From contig MNCI01011128.1 in assembly GCA_015680685.1 (NCBI GenBank), forward strand, positions 1,335,539 to 1,399,538: a stretch of DNA of 64,000 nucleotides. Direction: 5' to 3'. The translations under genes and the position numbers were made by a program. The DNA comes from Gnetum montanum. Its lineage: Eukaryota > Streptophyta > Gnetopsida > Gnetales > Gnetaceae. Below the pieces are notes generated by a model. That model had not been told where the DNA came from. It was given only the letters and a program-made list of their open reading frames with translations, and did no database searches. Below, piece after piece: positions 1-11,464 of the stretch; position 1 is the first letter of the stretch; every line of letters begins with the position of its first letter.

Positions 1-679
1 CAAATTCGTATACCTCCCATTTTCTTAGAAACTACAACGATGTTCGACACCCACTCAGAGTAATCGATTGCACGAATGAAACCAGCTTGATACAGCTTGG
101 TGATTTTATCATGTACAACTAGTGTGATTTTTCGTTTGATTTTTCGAGCCTTTTGCTTGACTGCCTTGACACGCAGGTCTAAGACAATGTTATGTTGTAT
201 GAGCTGTGGGTCTAAGCCCAACATGTCTTCATAGGACCATGCAAACACTTTGACATTGTCTTGGAGAACTCTAGATATGTCCTTTTGCATTTGTGGATCT
301 AGGAGGGAGCTAACTTTTAATGTCTTTATTTCCCCCTGGATGTAGTTACAGGTGTTTCAATAAGAGGGTCCTCAATCACATCCCCGGCCTCTAAGTCTAA
401 GGCTTGGACCAGATGTTTGGGCCAATTTAGGGATGTTTCTAGGGATGCTATAATGTTGTCAGTAGATGATTCCTAGTCTATTGATTCTAAGGTTAGGTGT
501 CTTGTGAGCCTACCATGAGGACCTGTCAAGGTTAAAAGTGAGTGAAGATCACCATGCATGGCCATTTTTGTTGAACTTGCCACAATAAGAAAAAAGACCA
601 AGTCAAGTGATACCTGTCTGTAGCAACAACATGTAATGAATGTTTGTAAAGCAACAATGCAACATGAAATAATTGTCAA
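1..679 (-). pseudogene. Ty3/Gypsy pol, N-terminal part with start of reverse transcriptase
   Basis: Read on the minus strand, this is the N-terminal part of a Gypsy polyprotein. Seen: a segment containing VFAWSYEDMLGLDPQLIQHN, the linker that precedes RT in plant Gypsy elements, then KITKLYQAGFIRAIDYSEWV and VSNIVVVSKKMGGIRI, the opening of the RT fingers. The RT catalytic motif lies beyond the left edge. Damage: an in-frame TAG at 473-475 and a frame change at the run of five C (plus strand) at 332-336. The upstream segment begins MAMHGDLHSLLTLTGPHGRL. It is separated by about 6 kb from the gag-protease part on the same strand (6.5-10.1 kb), to which it probably belongs. The family assignment is firm; the link to the distant gag-protease is inferred from strand and order. 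Confidence 0.85.
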
Positions 680-694
680 CTACTACGCGAAGTT

Positions 695-1020
695 TGCAAG
701 TTGCCAGTTTAAGGTCTTAACGGACTATAATCATGCACAACCTGTTCATCAGAATTGCCAGTTTAAGGTCTTAGCAAACCATTAATGGGTTTGAAAATGC
801 AAGGGGCATTAACTTTGCTAGTTTAAGGTCGTAGCGGACTGTCATTAGGCTACACTATGGGTTAGTATCCCACGTAAATTAGAATTGCCAGTTTAAGGTC
901 TTTGCGGACCATTGCCAAGTTGAATCATGGGTCAGAATTGCAAGTTTAAGGTCTTTGCAGACTGTTACTAGGTAGAATTAAGAGTTAAGATTGCTAGTTT
1001 AAGGTCTTTGCGGACCATGG
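695..1020 (+). repeat. Interspersed short-motif array, six copies
   Basis: A 16-base core close to ttgccagtttaaggtc occurs at 701, 755, 815, 885, 938 and 991, giving spacings of 54, 60, 70, 53 and 53. Most copies are followed by a ttagcggacc-like tail. Spacers differ in sequence, so this is an array of a conserved word rather than a simple tandem repeat. A related array in the same orientation lies at 6159-6340. Confidence 0.8.
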
Positions 1021-1196
1021 TGAGGTAGGTTTTGTAAAGGTAAAGTGACAAGATGGGGCAAAATTTTTGATGGGCCCACCTGTTATGCTGTAGATAATCG
1101 CTACGCTATGGTGGGGCCATGACGTAACAGTGCTACATTATAGGGGGTGTCCCGTGTTAATCGGTACATGAAAGTGACAAGTGTTTTACTACGTTG

Positions 1197-1222
1197 GCTA
1201 TAAGTAGGGGTTTAACCCCTTG
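1197..1222 (+). promoter_or_regulatory. Possible TATA-type core promoter
   Basis: ctataagtagggg lies about 1.5 kb upstream of the first recognised exon of the plus-strand gene at 2668. A short near-palindrome (ggggtttaacccc) overlaps it. Position and composition suit a promoter, but nothing else supports transcription from here. Confidence 0.25.
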
Positions 1223-2667
1223 TAAAATTATCATTTTCATTGTTAGAGCTTACACCCAGAGCGTAGTGCGATCGAAGAGAGAGAGTGTAATAGGCATAGC
1301 ATAGCAGTCACTAGAGATGATTCGCGAGCAAGAAAATGGCACTGAAAGGTGAATGTAAGCATCGAGGACTTGCCAAGGTAGATGAGGTGAAGGACACTTT
1401 GGGGTGCCTGTCCAAGGCGGGCATTGAGGTACGACAAGAGACTTTGTCAGCTTGGTAAGTCACTACGATATCCTTATTTCCTTTAGGTGATGAATAGGAT
1501 CAGATTGCTGTTGCTGTTATTGTGGTGGAGTTTGCATCTATTGTTGCTGTTTTGGTTGTCGTCTTGGCTACTACACCGTAGTTTTTGCTAGTTGGCCACA
1601 ATGGCTGTATGGATGCTACGCTACGGCTGCATGCAGTATTGCCTTAACCACCATTGTTAAGAATTTTGATTGCTTTTTTGCAGGGTGTTTGGATGGTTCT
1701 AGGTAGCGTAACGCATGCTTGGCGTAATGTATCACCCTTGGAGGGGTTTAGTTATTTGCAAAAACATTTTTAATGCAATGTGACACATGTTTAGCATAGT
1801 GTAGCATGGGCTATTTTATGCGGCAAGGTAGGGTTGGGATAGCGGTGCATTGTGAATTCTCTCTCCTCTGTGCTACTTTGCTTATGCTATGAGGCCTTTA
1901 GGCGGATATGTTGGGAGTCTGTCATGTTGTTATGCTGTCAAACTTGTAGGGCTGCTACATTATTAAATTCGCTATTTTTCCACGTTTGCTATGTTGCGAC
2001 ACCGACTACAATGCTCTACTTCTTATACATTACGTTGGACTTAACCGTTATGCTAAGCTACTCCCAACTATTTTTAGTACGTTGCATGCAATGTTTACCT
2101 TTGTTCATTGGGGAACTCTTTGGTTCATGCTAAAAAAGGGATTCATAGTCGGAAGATCATGCTATGCTACATGTAAACAGATGGTCATGCTACGCTACGT
2201 GTAAACCTCACTTGAATACAATGCTAATGTTTGATGCTTTATCATGCAAGGTCATGTTTAAACCTGTCCTGATTGTCCTTGAGGTGGTAGGAGTCTTGTG
2301 CTGCCTCAGTGAACTTGTGGCTAATGTGCCTCCTCCCTATGCATGTGTAGGGCAGCATGCAGTCTGGTTCCAAGAGGGCGCATGGGACTTCTTATGGTTC
2401 CTCCTCCACCATTTTAGTGTGATCGTGTGGTCACACTTATTAGCCGAGACAACAACCGCAATTACAAAAACATTGTTGCCTAGGGAAAACCAGGGCATTT
2501 TGAAGTTCCTGGCTGATGGGGCGATCGGAGGTGAAGGTACAAAAGGTTTCAACCAGGGTCCAAGAGGCTTGAGGTGCTGAAGTTGGATCTGGGACATGCC
2601 TGAGTACAAATGCTATCACTTATATAACACATTATACGTTGCCTGTCACATGGGCACTTGTTTTCAG
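1223..2667. other. Spacer without supportable gene
   Basis: This stretch is rich in variants of gctacgctacg and atgctatgctac (for example 1600-1640 and 2155-2205). The open frames at 1852-2580 have no recognisable motif and neither strand looks coding. Such word repeats recur in an intron at 4237-4260, which suggests the spacer belongs to the same transposable unit as the gene at 2668-5979. Confidence 0.5.
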
Positions 2668-5600
2668 AATCCACCTGGAACCATTTACTATGTCGATAGG
2701 TGAGTTTTGTAGTGGTATCTTAACATGTTGTATAATCTATGTTACACTAGACAGAGATGTTAACTACATTTTTTGTGTACTACTAGGTTTTATATTGACG
2801 AGAATGGTCTTCACGGTGACATAGATGCCTTGGCGTTGGCACAGACGACCTTGCAAGAATTCTTCTCTACCGGGAACATGCGTGTCGGCGTAATAGGATA
2901 ACTTGGCTTGAGTTTAAAACCTACCCAACCTAGTATTCCAAATTTTATGGAAAGTGTAAGGAGGCTAGTTGGTTAGATGGGGAGTGGGCATCCCTCAGAC
3001 CGCTTACCGTTGAAGATGTGCTAGTGGAACTCCCACCATTTCCTATGCCATTTAAACCTGGTACGCTAAACCGTGGATTCGTTGTTATGTGTTCTAGTGA
3101 TGATGTGCTTTCAAGATTTTTTTTGTTAACTTTTTCTTTTTGTTTTGCAAACTGTTCCAGTGGCGATAGAATCCTAAGAGGTCACTATGATCACCTCTAG
3201 GTGTAACGAAATGAACCTCTTCTTCAAGTATGGAGAGGTGGAGGAGACTCAGCGTTGGCTCTGCAATGGGGCCCCAGCCACTATTTTCCACAACCTTCAG
3301 GAGGCTAGGCTTATGGACTTATTTTTGGCTATAAACTTGAGCGTCCCGCCTACCAAAATGCTTTCCCTAGCTGATTCCTTCTCCAAGAAGGCTGACTGCT
3401 TCTTTACATGTGTTCACAGTCTATGGGTGGTGTTTGAAATCGATGAACAACTCTTTGTGGATCTTTTTGATGTCCCTTTTGATGGTCTCCCTGTAGGAGA
3501 AAAATCTAAGAAAGATGCAAACCATCAGGGGGACATCAAGGAGTGGCTAGGGATAGCTAAAAACTGAAAGGGGATCTACATTGAGAAGGTTAGGCTAAAG
3601 GTGGTCAAAACGATTTACCTTGTCTTCCGTGCCCATGCCTTCCCCAAGCTACTCTCCGAAGGAAAAATCCTTGGAGTGGAGTAGGCTTGGATAATGAAGG
3701 GTATCATGGAAGAAGGGACTCGCTACAACTAGGCCTAGTACCTTTCTGAAGGCTTGCGTGCTGAAAAGGTCAAGCTTCACAAGAAGCTTGAATCTTGTTT
3801 CAATGTGCACTATGCCTTCTTTGTAGCCTACCTATGGCACTTTATGGAATTATTGGTAGTCCATGAGAATAACATCTGGGTGTAACAAGACTATAGCCAA
3901 ATTTCCAAACCAGGAATTTGCTAGGTTTTTGCACCACACGATCCCAAGATCCCCCAGAGGCTATTGGGGAATTATTTTCAATAATGACAAGGGATTGGGT
4001 GACATGCCCCTTTCGTGCCCAGGACAGCATGGGAGAGGCTGCCTCCATTAACACAAGCAGCATGACAAGGGAAGAACACCTCATTGCAGAAATAGTGAAG
4101 AGTAGGTTACAACGTAAGAAATCTCGTCCTACCAAAGAGCCTCCCCGTACCAATGAAGAGAGGGGGAAGAAGCTGCAATCCAAAATTCGCAGAGTGTAGC
4201 CCCCAATTGGTAAGTGTGTTTAATTATTTAGTTAATACATGCTATGCTATGCTATGCTAGGGAGGGTTGCGTGGCGTAGCGTTTGTTCCAATTTGGTGTA
4301 TCTTGCCTACTGTAATTATGTTTTATTAGCAGAGGAAGGAGAAGAAGAAGGGGAGGAAGAGGTTCTGGCCCTTGGAACAGGGGTGACTAACAAAGATGAA
4401 TAGGCCTTAGTTGCAGAAGAAAGGGCCTCAACCGATGAAGAAGGGATCCCTGCCACAGAAGAAAGGGCCCCGACCGATGAAGAAGAGGCCCCTGCTGGTC
4501 AGGAAGAGGCCCCTGCTGATGACCCTTTTGTTGAGTATGGTTCAGTATCAAAGGGGTATATGAGTGTCGAGGACGCTGCTACGCTATTGGGTCAGCTGGA
4601 AAGAGAGGGGCTCCATTATAACACTAGTGAGTTTGACCGCTTGTTTGATAGTGTGCTGATGGGTGACCCCCTGGCTATCACCCCTGAGGGTTTGCTGGGT
4701 AGGAGCTTTACATTGTCATTTACATTTTTTACCAACTTTTTTGTAGTCCTCTCTACTATGGCTAACATGTTTTATTGTGCAGCAGACACCACTGTTGATA
4801 CTCTTGACCCTTGTTCGATCCGCCTTCAACCATGGATCGAGACCCCTAACAAATTCAGTTTTATGGAGGGGGTGGTCGATGACATAATTGATCGTCTGAG
4901 GCAGATCGATCCGAAGATTGGTAAGTTAAAGTTGCTACACTAGGCTTTCTACATTGTTACAATTTCACTATGTCACTATGAATAATGCCCTTCCATGTGC
5001 GATTGGTAGCCTCTCGCCTCAAGTGGGATCCCAAGCAAGTAGTTGAGGTCAACACTATTCCTGAATTTTCGCTAGAGGTGATCGAAGTACCTCATCACAT
5101 ATACGATGAAGCAAGTAAATGTGCGTTGTACTCGGCATGCTCTCTATGGGAGTGTAAGCATGTGAATGAAGACCTTTGGAAATAGGTGTAAAAACTCAAG
5201 AAGGAGAAGGTGAACCTAACTGCTAAGGTGGGGGATCTTCAATCTAGGAATGAATTCCTGTTGGCGGGACACTCACGATGGTAGTTGGCATATGGCCATC
5301 ATCGACTACACAAGACATTGGACAACCTTGTGATGCAACAATGAAGCCACACATGAAATAATCGAATAGCACATGTAGATGGACCTTCTAGCCCAGAAGA
5401 ACCAAGACTGGAAGGATTATAGTGTGAAGGTTTATGAGTGGGGGAAGGCACAGAAGAATCACAAACATATGTATAAAACAAAATGTGCTGCCTATTGTAA
5501 ATAATATCGGGATGCTTTGGTCAAGTTGCATACCCATGAGCTATTCCTTGACATTATTGGTGCTTCTAGGGCTTATGACAGGTTCGTGCAATAGGTGATA

Positions 5601-5979
5601 GTTAGTGAATCTCTCGAAAGGGAGATGATCCTACCTGCGGGTGAGACTACTACTGCCACCTTTTCTCTAGGATCCCCCAGATGGACATCTGTAGAAAAGG
5701 AGAAGGTTGCAGTAAGCACTGATTTAGGAGATAGGAATTGGGCCAACATCACTAAGGAGGAGATCTTGCAACATCTCACGGCCAGGATGAATTGGATACC
5801 CCCCTAAATGGACGTGGGGCCATCTCGGGTTAGTTACCTTTTGTGGTGTCATAGTTTATTTTATAATAGCCTTTGTTGTAGCTTTAATTGATTTTTTTGT
5901 TTTCTTTGTTGCGCAGGATCCAAACGAATATGTGGGACCCAATGAAGTAGGGAATGGTGGTGCGGGTGAAGACTCATAG
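2668..5979 (+). pseudogene. Degenerate multi-exon gene of unknown family inside a retrotransposon
   Basis: I do not recognise the family. Seen: a chain of open segments joined by plausible GT-AG introns. They are a small exon 2668-2699; intron 2700-2787; exons from 2788 and about 3170; an exon ending near 4207; intron to about 4331; an acidic exon 4332-4698; intron to about 4782; exon 4783-4920; intron from 4921; C-terminal exons 5590-5829 and 5917-5979, ending TAG. The exon at 3170-3570 includes NLFFKYGEVEETQRWLCNGA. The acidic exon has repeats of TDEE and EEAPA type. Around 5190-5260 the peptide is charged and could be coiled coil. Several in-frame stops (4408-4410, 5185) and frame changes show it is decayed here. 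Antisense to the flanking gag-protease and RT, it resembles in arrangement the additional ORFs carried by Tat-lineage Gypsy elements, or it is a nested element. Confidence 0.55.
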
Positions 5980-6158
5980 CGTAGCGATGGGGAATTTTAT
6001 TCTTTTCTTTGAATTTATAAAAATTTTTGTAAACATTATTGGTTGATATTGAATGAAGAATATGATGTGAAGAGATTTATTTCATTTTGGTGAGTGTGTT
6101 GTATTTATTTTTTATTCTTTGTTTTTTATCTTTTTAAGCTCCTTGGGAGCTTCTCGAC
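5980..6158 (+). other. 3' flank of the plus-strand gene with a small hairpin
   Basis: An AT-rich tail follows the last exon. At 6136-6152 there is a perfect 7-bp stem, aagctcc and ggagctt, with a 3-nt loop. It sits just before the second word array. No function can be assigned. Confidence 0.4.
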
Positions 6159-6340
6159 TTGGTTTTAGGCCATTTCGGGCCATTGCTAGTTTTAGGCCAT
6201 TTTGGGCCATCGTAGGGTGATGAAACAAAAAAATTGCTAGTTTTAGGCCTTAGCAGGCCGTAGTGGTAGTTTAAGGCCATTTTGGGCCATCGTGGGGTGA
6301 AAAATAAAATTTTTGCCAATTTTAGGCCTTAGTGGGCCGT
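6159..6340 (+). repeat. Second short-motif array, five copies
   Basis: Copies of ttgctagttttaggcc type start near 6159, 6184, 6233, 6266 and 6313. Each is followed by a second ggcc-containing half, so every unit carries two GGCC sites. The core matches the array at 695-1020 in sequence and orientation. The two arrays therefore flank the plus-strand gene as direct repeats. Confidence 0.75.
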
Positions 6341-6497
6341 GGTATTATGCAAACAATGGACGTAATGTGGAAAATGTGAACAATGAGGAAGATGCTAGTG
6401 TAAACAATGAATATAGATCAAAGTAATGTGACCAGTGGATGTATCGTTGATGCAAGGAGAAGCAGTGATGTAGTTATGCTAATGCAAGCAGCGATCA

Positions 6498-7430
6498 TTC
6501 TCATAGCTGCCTCCTAATCCATAGTGGGCTCGGTGATGCATATAGCCGAGGGGCCTTGTTATGATATTTGTTTATGTCATCTTCTACATCTTGAAAGGGC
6601 AGCTCAACCCACTTTGCTACTTCGTTTGAACTAGTTTCAACTTGTTCAGGCACTTCAGTTTGAATAGGGGTTCGATCTTTTGAGATTTCAATCTTTGATC
6701 CTTACTCCATTCCTACATTGTATATAGCTCAGGGAGCCACTTCATCACCATGAATTATCACTTCCCCTCCTACATAGGGCAAGTGAATCTCCTGGTGTAT
6801 CAGAGAGGAAATAGCCCTCAATTGGGCTAACCATGATCTCCCTAGGATTAGGTTGAACCCAAGCATTTCCTCTACCACTATGAATACTGCACTTGTGGGA
6901 AACTGGTTCCCTTTTACAAAGTTGATGCACACAGTTCCTTTTACCTGCACACATGCCCCGTTAAACAATTTTAGGCAAGGTGTCATCGTGGGCTTGATTT
7001 GATTGACCAAGCCCAATTTGTCCACTATGGAAAAGGGGATGCCATTAGCAGCATCCCCATCATCAACATGGACCCTTCGGATCTTGCACTGACCGACCTG
7101 AATCGTGATGAACATGGGTGCTGTTGTCACTTGACCCTTTTCAGGATCATCTTTAATGGACTCATTGCAGAACGTTAGCTGAGATGGCCGTGACTCCTCA
7201 GCTGTAGAGGAAAACATGATAGAGTGAATCGCTTTCTCCTTTGTCAGCATGTTTTTGTCAACTAGTATGGATGTTAACATGTGAACCATGGCATTGTGAT
7301 GCACAGTAGAAGTCATCACCAAGTCATACAGTCTTAAGGTTATTTTTTTTTGTTTTAAAGCCTGTTTAACCTAGGTGAGGGCATTGAATAGATCTTGCCC
7401 ACCATCTTGCATGTTACCCTTCTCCTACTC
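6498..7430 (-). pseudogene. Gypsy retropepsin (protease) region
   Basis: This is the aspartic protease part of the gag-pro frame on the minus strand. The longest open stretch covers 7322-6729. Seen: FITIQVGQCKIRRVHVDDGD followed by AAN at the position of the D-[ST]-G active-site loop; here the loop reads DDGDAAN, so the usual DSG or DTG is changed. Downstream are FNLILGRSWL, the conserved flap-distal motif, and a C-terminal stretch that stops near 6498. Retropepsins act as homodimers and cut the Gag-Pol precursor. The altered active-site loop and the missing continuation into RT argue against activity. Gag lies directly upstream at 7434-10,099. Confidence 0.8.
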
Positions 7431-7433
7431 CAT

Positions 7434-10099
7434 TCATCCTAGGAGATGAATCTCCGGAGGAGGGGGAGCTTCAAGTTGAGGGTTTTGCTTTCTCAGATGA
7501 GATAGTGATGATTGCTTCCATGTGTCATTATCAATTGTTGATGATGAGGGGATTGCAGGCGCCGAGGACAAGGGGGTAGGCTTGGGAGGACCTAAGGTGG
7601 TGCATTCCTTGGCCATCTTGTCCACTGAATGCTCTTTCCATTTTTTTGAATAGGGGGGGGGGGGGNNNNNNNNNNNNNNNGGGTTGCGGGGCTACTTTCG
7701 CTGCTTAGCATTATGTGTCAGAGGCACTTGAATGCATTGGCACCTTAATGACGAATGGTACCTATGGTGTTGGCACGGGCAGTGGTGCAACTTTAAGTAT
7801 AAAAGGTGCAGGAGTGGAGGTTTGACGAGGCACCTTAAGAACAAAGGGTGGTTGTGATGTCATTTTTTTTATAGTTGGGGTTGTTGCGTTGCCAGGAGGC
7901 ATGCACACCACAAAAAGTTGCTGTGGTGGCTCTGGATTATGGTCAATGCCAATTGTGTTGATGATATACCCCATGTTGTTGACGTTCAGGGGGTCTTTGT
8001 ACACATGCATAGATTGATTTTTGGGGCGGACAAGGTTGCTTTCATCCAAAACCAACTTTCCCTAATTAATCATTCATTGGATGTCATCCTTCAATGCTAG
8101 ACAGTAGTCTGTGTCGTGATCACAAAGTTGATGGTAGTCACAGAACCGTTCCAGCTTGAAATTCTTAGGAACTTGTGGCTCATTGGGTGTGGCCAAGGAG
8201 GGGTCCCTAAGAAGTTCGCAATACCACTATCACCTCCTCCAACATACGCTTGTGCTGAATATACCCAACCACCAATAGTTTCTTCAGGAGTTCTAAAGAC
8301 TTAATGAGTAAAGGAGTGTACTTGGAGTGATCCTTGCACTCGAAGTTGGGTTTAGGTTGGGTTGATGCCTCTGGTGCTGAGGTTGAAGGCTAATCGGTGT
8401 TGCTTGAGCCAGATGTTGTTGTTGCGACTGCCTTTTTATTGTTTCTGTTGTTGGGTTTGGCCTCGTTTGCCATAGTGGCCACCATGGCTTTTGCGGCCTT
8501 GCCCTTCTCCTTGTCCTTTTTGATATATGTGTTTTTGTATGCAACATAGGCTGGGTCTTTACTAGCTTTAGTTGCATCTTGGATGCTCTTCGTCTGAGCA
8601 AAAGATTTATTGAGGGAGCATGGGGCTAGGTAGTATAGTTTTGACTTAATGAAGTCATTTACTGCCCCCTTGAAGATAGCCAACAAATGGGCCTCCACAA
8701 TAGGCTCGTGAATCTCATTCAAGGTGATGTTCCACCGTTGTATGAACCTTTGCACAAATTCCAGCGGGTCCTACTTGACGCTGATCAACTGATCCAGTAT
8801 GACCTTCAGTTTCAAGTTATACTTGAAATGGGTCATGAAGTGACTCAGAAGCTCCTCCAGAGCTGAGATGGAGGTGCGTGGGAGCACGCGGTACTAGTCT
8901 AGAGCTTTGCCCATTAGAGACATGGCAAAGACACGGATGATAGTGTGCAGCCACTATTGCAACAATAAAGATTCAGACATGAACGTTACCAAATGTGCAT
9001 TGGGGTCACCCTCCTCATTGTATTTTGTGAATTGGGGGAGTGGCATCCTAGGGGGCAACGTGAGCATGGTGATGGTCGAGCTGATGGGATCATCATGGTA
9101 GAAATCCATGACTTGCACCATGTTAGAATCGATAGCTTTGAGAAATTTAATTTCCTCATTGAGGGTTTGGATAAGCTGAAAAGCTTGATCCAGACTCGGT
9201 GATTTTGCAGATGGTTGCTAGGTTGCATGAGTAGCTATTGTATGTGCCAATGGGGGTTATAATGGAAGGGTAGCATCATGGCCCATGGGGGGCACTATTG
9301 GTGCCGCTCCTACGAATGGTGCTGCTTGGGCCGTCCACCACCCGATGGGTGATGCTGTTGGTGGGGTAGTCGCTAGTAGAGTCGTGGGGTTGGTAATTTG
9401 CATGAATGATGGGGCAGACCATAGCCCCGCACTTGGTTGTACCACTTGCGGGACTTGGTACGCTTGGTGGTGAATGTGATGTGACATATGGGAGGATTAT
9501 GCAACAGGGAGAGAAGTGGTTGGGGTCCACCACGTGGTTGGAGCTGGGCTTGCCGTTGATGGTGGGACAGGTGTAGATGATGGAATGGGAACGAGAACTC
9601 CATGCAACTGTGATGTAGGCACGGTGTGCACGTATGACAACGTAGCTATGATTGGTGCTTGGTACGATGACAAGACAAAGTGAGGGAAAGTGCCTGGGAA
9701 TGAAACTGAAGGGGTAGTGTGGTGGTATGCTGAAGGTACGGGATGACTACCCATGGCTGACGAAAGTGTAGGTTGTGGTGAGGTTGTGGTAATCACAAAG
9801 AGAGCATAAGTAAAGAGCGGATTTGACCAGAAGACTATGGTGGGAGGGATAATCGCAGGGTAGGTGTGGCCACCACCCTTGGAATGGGACTCTAGGTCTT
9901 CCTGTCAATCCTAGAACACCTCATCGTAATGGGATGCCATATCTCGCTCCCTAGACTTATTGACTTGTATCAGTTGGTCTAAGATCCACTGATATGTGTC
10001 CATTAGGTGGATGGTAGCGTTAGGGGTAAGGATAAATTTCCTCCCATTCCGATGAAGGAACTTGAAGTTATGTTTGTCTTCAAGTTCTTGGCGATCCAA
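7434..10099 (-). pseudogene. Gypsy gag, interrupted
   Basis: This is the minus-strand gag region. From the N-terminus: a short head (MDRQELEDKHNFKF, 10,099-9911), then a long Pro/Ser/Thr/His-rich segment (about 9800-9250). A retrotransposon-gag capsid domain follows at about 9100-8600, recognisable by LPPRMPLPQFTKYNEEGDPN and FVQRFIQRWNITLNEIHEP. After it comes a Lys-rich tail (8600-8390) and a Pro-rich linker (7625-7434) leading to the protease. There are several in-frame stops (within the capsid domain and in the head) and an assembly gap at 7666-7680, so it is not translatable as read. I see no clear CCHC zinc knuckle. The domain call is good; exact ends are not. Confidence 0.8.
7666..7680. 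other. Assembly gap of 15 N next to poly-G
   Basis: Fifteen N follow a run of thirteen G at 7653-7665 and are followed by three more G. This suggests a homopolymer sequencing or assembly failure inside gag. The true length is unknown, so reading frame across it cannot be judged. Confidence 0.98.
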
Positions 10100-10479
10100 G
10101 GGTAGATTCGCCTAGATCTTTGCGTAGAGGAAGTCATAGCACTCTCCGTCTTGTGCCAAGCACTCAGGTGATAGGTGTCGGAGCCTAAGAGACTAACATG
10201 GTGCCAGCATTGGGCTAGGTAGTCACTCGCTAGGTGGGAATGACAGTGGTTGTGGGAATCATTTTTTCTGGTTGAAAGGAGATAGTAAACGAGAAACACA
10301 TAAATCAATAAGAAATCGGAGGATTTTTGTCCTGTCGGGTTCCAAAGGAACCGTCGTTGCGACCAGTCTGCACCACACAATTTCGTAGACAACCACAAGG
10401 GTGTCACATCTAGAACACATCATTGAATTAGTTCATTACCACATATCTTATAGAGATTATCCTAAGCCCGAATGAATTA
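10100..10479 (-). other. Probable leader of the minus-strand Gypsy element
   Basis: This lies upstream of the gag head. No long terminal repeat could be matched elsewhere in the window, and I could not identify a convincing primer-binding site. A candidate LTR edge is the tgtcacatctagaacac at about 10,405, on weak grounds. Confidence 0.3.
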
Positions 10480-10880
10480 TTTTAGTCTATGGAGTAACTA
10501 TTATTATTCCAATCTCATTTAGTAGGGGCCATTTGTGAAATGAGACAAGTCATATAATTAGTTAATCATGGTTTTATTGTTAAATCTACAACCATTGTAG
10601 ACTTTGTGAATAATAACTCATTAGGAAATTGGTGTGACCTTGGTTCTTCATTATCTCTTGGTTTCCATCTTCATCTTAATAAATGATTGACAACCACATT
10701 TTCTATGTCTTTTCTATTGATTATAGTGATGTTGAATTCTTGTAAGATTATAAGCCATCTTATTACCCTTAGGCTTATCATTGGTTTGTTCATTAAAAAC
10801 TTAAATACACTATGGTCATTGTGGATCTATATAGGGTAACCAAGCACATAGTGTCAAAAATTTCTCCAATTCATATAGGG
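10480..10880 (-). pseudogene. Gypsy pol remnant: end of RNase H
   Basis: On the minus strand from about 10,860 the sequence reads HNDHSVFKFLMNKPMISLRV, then IRWLIILQEFNITIINRKDI and ENVVVNHLLR. This is the C-terminal part of Gypsy RNase H (family pattern: TDH-x-L-K-x-L, RW-x-L-x-LQEF, ENV-x-DHLSR). One in-frame TAG precedes HNDH. RT upstream and integrase downstream are not visible. It belongs to a different, more decayed element than the gag-protease to its left, and is probably the same element as the gag relic at 11.5-12.2 kb. Confidence 0.85.
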
Positions 10881-11464
10881 TTACTATGAATAGGATAATC
10901 CAATAAGACATCCTAGCCTTTGAAGGATACATCTCTCATGATCATTAACTAGTTGTGACTAGGATTTCAACAATCATCTATAGGAAAAGATCTATAAAAT
11001 AAGGGAAGGCTTGAATTCCAAGGCACAAAAGTAAGCACTATCATTATCATCTATCAATAAGCAATCATTGGCTATCATCTTCCTATTTATAGCATTCATG
11101 TTTTTCTTAAAGTAAGGAATCAAAAATGTTAGTTTCATTCTTTCCTTGTTATTTATTTTCTTTTCTTTCTTGTCTTGAGAATTTGCATGCACAATTTGCA
11201 CACACTATTGTAAGACCTTAGGATTAAACCCTAAGGGGTTTGATAAGTCTCTTGAAAGAGATCATTCTTAGGAATGTTTAAATCTTTTAAGACTTGATGG
11301 TGTATCGTAAATGAAGCCCTATATAGGTTGTCATGTTCTTGAAACTTAAGTAATATATTTGAAGGTGTGCAAGGATTCTACCCTCTAAGTATGATGGTAC
11401 CCAAGTTGGGAAATCACATATTTTTTGTGATGTAATATTTGTGACCTTTTAGAAATGAACTTAT

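Noticed and set aside
695-1020. Possible CRISPR-like repeat array
   Set aside because: Repeat cores are short and imperfect, spacers vary from about 37 to 54 bp, and the context is a plant retrotransposon.
2164-2580. 138-residue plus-strand frame
   Set aside because: No similarity recognised, begins in gctacgctac-type repeats, and does not connect by a clear splice site to the exons from 2668.
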